IMG/VR virus record: IMGVR_UViG_3300025118_000031
Coordinates: 1-45,773 of that record
Origin: a virus
Length of the DNA stretch: 45,773 nt
Direction: 5' to 3' (one strand)
Numbering within the stretch: position 1 is the first letter of the stretch; each line of letters begins with the position of its first letter. This document shows, piece by piece, positions 42,441-45,773 of the stretch. The position numbers and the translations under genes are program-made. Below the pieces are notes generated by a model, which was given only the letters and a program-made list of their open reading frames with translations, did no database searches and was not told the DNA's origin.

Positions 42441-43028
42441 ATGGCTAAGTCTTCTTATTATGCTAACAACTTAAACAGAGACCTTAACGAAACTGAGGGG
42501 TTACCTGTTATCTCTCAAGATTTAGACTCTGTGAGAGCTTATCAGTGGGAGATAACCTTCTTCCCACCATCAGACATCGAAATTCCTCTGGGTTTTTCTA
42601 AGCCTCTTACAATAGCTGCTAAAAAAGTTACAGGAATGATGGCTCAGGTTGAAGATATTCTTGTTAATAGAGTTAATGATGTTACTTACTACCCTGGTAG
42701 ACCTTCTATGGGTGAGCTTGAAGTGACCTTTGATAATTTATTAAAGACTAAGGCTGGTGTTCAGTTGTACAAGTACTTTACTACAGTTTATGATCCTGCT
42801 ACAGGGGAAATGACTTCTACTTTCTTGGATACCCCAGGAAGATTTAAGACTACTGCCGAAGTTCTTGAGCTTGACGGTAAAATGTCTCCAGTTTCATTGG
42901 TTAAGCTTGTTGGTCTTTACCCCAAAAGATTCGCTAAGGCTGAGAAAAACTACGCCACTAACGAATTTGATACGGCTATAGTAACTTTTAGATACGATTA
43001 TATTCTTCATACAGGTGACACTGCATAA
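42441..43028 (+). CDS. 19: Tail tube protein (gp19-like)
   Basis: A 195-residue protein, somewhat longer than T4 gp19 (163). It immediately follows the sheath gene, as in nearly all contractile phages. Strands include AYQWEITFFPPSDIEIPLGF, KPLTIAAKKVTGMMAQVEDI and a closing TAIVTFRYDYILHTG, the tube fold's inner-sheet pattern. The ribosome-binding site is AAGGA 11 bases upstream. A hairpin terminator follows the stop. Confidence 0.93.
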   Translation: MAKSSYYANNLNRDLNETEGLPVISQDLDSVRAYQWEITFFPPSDIEIPLGFSKPLTIAAKKVTGMMAQVEDILVNRVNDVTYYPGRPSMGELEVTFDNLLKTKAGVQLYKYFTTVYDPATGEMTSTFLDTPGRFKTTAEVLELDGKMSPVSLVKLVGLYPKRFAKAEKNYATNEFDTAIVTFRYDYILHTGDTA

Positions 43029-43052
43029 AAACTAACTATAATAACTAGAGTA

Positions 43053-43093
43053 AAAGCCCAACTCAGCCTGTGTCTTTGGTTGGGTTGGGTTTT
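43053..43093 (+). terminator. Terminator after the tail tube gene
   Basis: Bases 43053-43068 pair with 43078-43093 (AAAGCCCAAC with GTTGGGTTT, extended inward with some G-T pairs) around a nine-base loop. The T-run (GTTTTCT) overlaps the 3' arm, so the U-tail is short; it could allow some read-through to the next gene. It lies 24 bases after the tube stop. Confidence 0.75.
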
Positions 43094-43103
43094 CTAATAT
43101 AAT

Positions 43104-45725
43104 ATGGATTTCTTTACAGATTTATTAACTAGCTACGCACTTCTTAAGAAGAGGAAGTTTCGTATCACCTTAGATGAGGCAGGTAAGAAGCCTGATGAAT
43201 TAGGTAAACCTCCTTCATTTGCCGCTCTTCTTAAGATGCGGGATAGTAATACTAAAGCTGATTCAACTGTACAGGCTACAGTAAAGTTACTAACCTCTAT
43301 GTTTCCAGGGGTTGATGTAGAGTCCCCTACTATTCCAGGCAAACAATCAGTAACTAGCCAACCTAATTTAGCGTTGGCGAAAGGTTTAAGTGATGAATTA
43401 CAACTTATCCCTGGATCTACACCTAAGAAAACTGTTACTGAAGAAGAAGAGGAGAAGAAGGAGAAGCCTACCGCTAATGGTGACTCTGGTTCTTTGGCTG
43501 GTGGCGCAGACGGTGCGTGTGGAGATGGGGTTGTTTGGCCTCAGCACCCAAAATCTCCAATAGTTAAGAAGAATTGCTCTGTTGATTCTACTGTGCTTGG
43601 ATGGTATAGAACTGCTGTGGGTAGATATTATTGGGGGGGTGGAGAGGGAGCGGAAGAAGCTGGGGTAGCTAAAACTCCCCAAGCTTATTATTTAGAAAAC
43701 AGTAATGAAGGTGCGGCATTACTAGATTTATATAAGGATAGCCCAGAGGTTAGAACTCAGCTTATAAAGCTTATGGATAGGGGGTGGGATGCCACTGAAG
43801 GTAAACCTGAAAGTGAGTTCTATGATCCAGAAAAGAAAAGATCTATATTTGCAGTCTTAAATAAAACTATTAGGGAAGGTAAAGAAAGGGGAGTGAAGTT
43901 AGGTACTCTTGGGGATATGGATTTAGGGAAAGTTATAGCCACTGAGGAGCAAGTTTTGGGTGCAGTATCTACTATGATAAAGTCTGTAGATATAGTTAGG
44001 AACAAAAATAGGGCTGCTGACAACGAGCTATCTTTTATTAGGGATAATTTAAACTTTGTAATAAGTGAGGATGGTACTAGAGAACTATACTTTAACGCTG
44101 GTGATGACACAGGTATTAATTTTACCGCTGCTCCTGGTATGGCTGATAGATTCTTAAAGGATTTTGATAATTACAATAACTTTTTAGAAAAGAAGAAAGA
44201 TGATGACCCTGATTTTGACTCTTCCTTATACTCCATACCTATTCAGGATAGAGAATCCAATTATAGGAATAGTGACGCTGCGTTAGACTCTAATCAAGTA
44301 GTTACAGAATTGTCGGAACAAGCAGATCAAATAATGCTCTTATTGTATAAGCCAGATAGTGAGGATCGCAAGAAGGGATCTAAAACTAATCACCAACGGG
44401 CTGCTGAATTATATACTGACCTGAGAGATAAGTGGGGGGATAATCTTAATAAAGCATTACGGGTTATCCAGTCTGATTTACCTAGTGAGGGTTTTGCGCT
44501 AACAGAAGAGTGGACTCTGGTACAAGATGCAGTAAAGAATTTAAAATCAGACTATGGAGACTTACAGTTTGAGAAGTTTGCAGAGAAGCTAATAAGACTT
44601 CGTGCAGATCAGGTTAGGGGTTGTGGTGCTGATTATATACTAAGGGTTGGTACTGGGGGAGGGAAGAAAGGTTTTAAGTCTGATCAATTCTACCTATTTA
44701 CCGATAAAGATAAGGCTAAGAAATTTCAGGGAACTGGGTTTGATAAAACTTCACAAAATATAAAGCAATTAGTTACTGGAAGTGTACCCCCAGAAAAGGC
44801 AGCGCAAGCGTGGAAAGATTTTAAAAATAGGTGGGGAGATGTATCTGATGACCAAGAGGTTTATGTAGGGTATGACAGTTTAAAATACGAGACGACTGGT
44901 AGATACCGTATGGGTAAACAACCTCCAGTTAGAACTATTACTGGTACTTTATCTAGTGAATTAAGTAGGTTAGGTAGTTCTAAAGATCCCGAAGAGGCTG
45001 CATGGTTAAAAGGGATGACTAGTTTATTTAAATCTAAGGACCACATACCTAAGGTTATGGAGAATCTAGATTCTATTTCTGAAAAGTATGCAAATATAGA
45101 TAAACTACAAAACGCAGAATCAACTACCCTTACTACACAAGAAGTACGAAATGAGTTATGGGGTGCTTTAGGGGGTGCAGACAACCCTTTAAACATATCT
45201 GATGAACAGGTAAAGAAATTAACAACTCAATCAGATGACCCTAAAGATATTCTAATGGCTGAAAAAGTTAAGAAGGAATTACAAAATATGTTATTTAGTA
45301 ACAGTATTAGGGAAGGATTAGAGAGTGGAGACGCTGACACTAGAGAATCCTGGAAGCATACCATGGCTTTATTAATAGCTAGGGGAGCTTATGATAGGAA
45401 TGATGCTAATGATACTGTAGTAAACCCCAAAAAGAATAAAACAGCTAGACATAAAAGAAATAAACTTATAAAAGATACTTTAAGCTCTTTTATGGGATCT
45501 GACTCCCCTTCAAGTGAAGTATCTTGGTATGATACAGTAATGCGTGTAGGTTCTATAGGGTTTAGTCTTAAAAAGGATATTACAGCAGTAGATTTTAATG
45601 TTCCTGAAGGTTATTACCCTGGGGAAAGAAGGGAAGATTCTAGTACAGAATATTCATCTACAGAACTCATGCATAAGTTGTTAGAAGTTCAAGAGTTAAT
45701 GTTTAGTCACTTAATTAAAGAATAA
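43104..45725 (+). CDS. Unrecognised 873-residue protein after the tail tube gene
   Basis: An 873-residue, mostly helical, highly charged protein. It begins MDFFTDLLTSYALLKKRKFR, has an acidic Glu/Lys low-complexity stretch near 112-125 and a Gly/Ala-rich linker (SLAGGADGACGDG). A central region around 510-570 holds GCGADYILRVGTGGGKKGFK, and the C-terminus is STELMHKLLEVQELMFSHLI. The position corresponds to where T4 has the portal gene 20, but no portal features are visible and it is far longer. No strong ribosome-binding site precedes the ATG. It could be an internal virion protein; I cannot name a function. Confidence 0.7.
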   Translation: MDFFTDLLTSYALLKKRKFRITLDEAGKKPDELGKPPSFAALLKMRDSNTKADSTVQATVKLLTSMFPGVDVESPTIPGKQSVTSQPNLALAKGLSDELQLIPGSTPKKTVTEEEEEKKEKPTANGDSGSLAGGADGACGDGVVWPQHPKSPIVKKNCSVDSTVLGWYRTAVGRYYWGGGEGAEEAGVAKTPQAYYLENSNEGAALLDLYKDSPEVRTQLIKLMDRGWDATEGKPESEFYDPEKKRSIFAVLNKTIREGKERGVKLGTLGDMDLGKVIATEEQVLGAVSTMIKSVDIVRNKNRAADNELSFIRDNLNFVISEDGTRELYFNAGDDTGINFTAAPGMADRFLKDFDNYNNFLEKKKDDDPDFDSSLYSIPIQDRESNYRNSDAALDSNQVVTELSEQADQIMLLLYKPDSEDRKKGSKTNHQRAAELYTDLRDKWGDNLNKALRVIQSDLPSEGFALTEEWTLVQDAVKNLKSDYGDLQFEKFAEKLIRLRADQVRGCGADYILRVGTGGGKKGFKSDQFYLFTDKDKAKKFQGTGFDKTSQNIKQLVTGSVPPEKAAQAWKDFKNRWGDVSDDQEVYVGYDSLKYETTGRYRMGKQPPVRTITGTLSSELSRLGSSKDPEEAAWLKGMTSLFKSKDHIPKVMENLDSISEKYANIDKLQNAESTTLTTQEVRNELWGALGGADNPLNISDEQVKKLTTQSDDPKDILMAEKVKKELQNMLFSNSIREGLESGDADTRESWKHTMALLIARGAYDRNDANDTVVNPKKNKTARHKRNKLIKDTLSSFMGSDSPSSEVSWYDTVMRVGSIGFSLKKDITAVDFNVPEGYYPGERREDSSTEYSSTELMHKLLEVQELMFSHLIKE

Positions 45726-45773
45726 AGACCTATCTATACTTAGTAGATCTTTAAATGCTGTTAAGGCATAGTC

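Noticed and set aside
45726-45773. Possible start of another gene (ATG near 45754) or terminator at the right edge
   Set aside because: There is no ribosome-binding site before the ATG, only six codons are visible, and the ATCTA/TAGAT hairpin is too weak without a T-tract.

Overview
The window is one long virion-structure block from a contractile-tailed phage (myovirus) that is distantly T4-like. Recognisable on sequence are a gp23-type major capsid protein, gp21-type prohead protease, gp13/gp14/gp15-type neck and tail-completion proteins, gp18 sheath, gp19 tube, gp25 and gp6 baseplate wedge proteins, a gp5-type spike without an obvious lysozyme domain, a gp53-like LysM-type protein and a PAAR-type tip. 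DNA is AT-rich, Arg is mostly AGA/AGG in tail genes, and every complete gene reads rightward with tightly overlapping starts and stops (ATGA, TAATG). No integrase, repressor, tRNA or CRISPR is visible. The host cannot be named from this window.

Layout. 1-86: start of a divergent leftward gene and a short divergent spacer. 87-6725: tail interior and central baseplate (small unknown protein, likely tape measure, likely tube initiator, gp53-like, hub, spike). 6725-16330: LamG-like structural protein, gp25, gp6, and a 1472-residue protein carrying a P2 gpI-like domain. 16330-33060: about 16.7 kb of host-interaction genes. Two paralogous families of fibre-type proteins occur here, then an 1142-residue protein whose N-terminal half holds about 63 cysteines in repeated modules, then the PAAR protein. 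33160-37652: head module (small acidic protein, two core/internal candidates, protease, scaffold, major capsid protein), closed by a strong terminator. 37779-43028: neck, tail completion, a small pre-sheath protein, sheath and tube, closed by a second terminator. 43104-45725: an unrecognised 873-residue protein.

How it works together. The protease probably matures the head proteins at (L/I)xE sites; the hexapeptide ERLDEE is shared by scaffold and capsid protein. Neck proteins join the head to the sheath/tube tail. Tape measure, tube initiator, hub, spike and wedge proteins build the baseplate, and the paralogous fibres and the Cys-rich protein are likely displayed from it. A short A/T-rich motif of the TACATATAAACAG type lies exactly 28 bp before the start codon of four separate gene groups, and related copies precede the head module. 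It is a good candidate for the phage late promoter.

Most notable: the Cys-rich modular tail protein with a Gly-rich insertion inside one module; the split-anchor fibre family, present as one bare anchor and two copies with large insertions; a 14-codon coupled mini-ORF resembling a decayed anchor N-terminus; and the fixed-spacing promoter motif.
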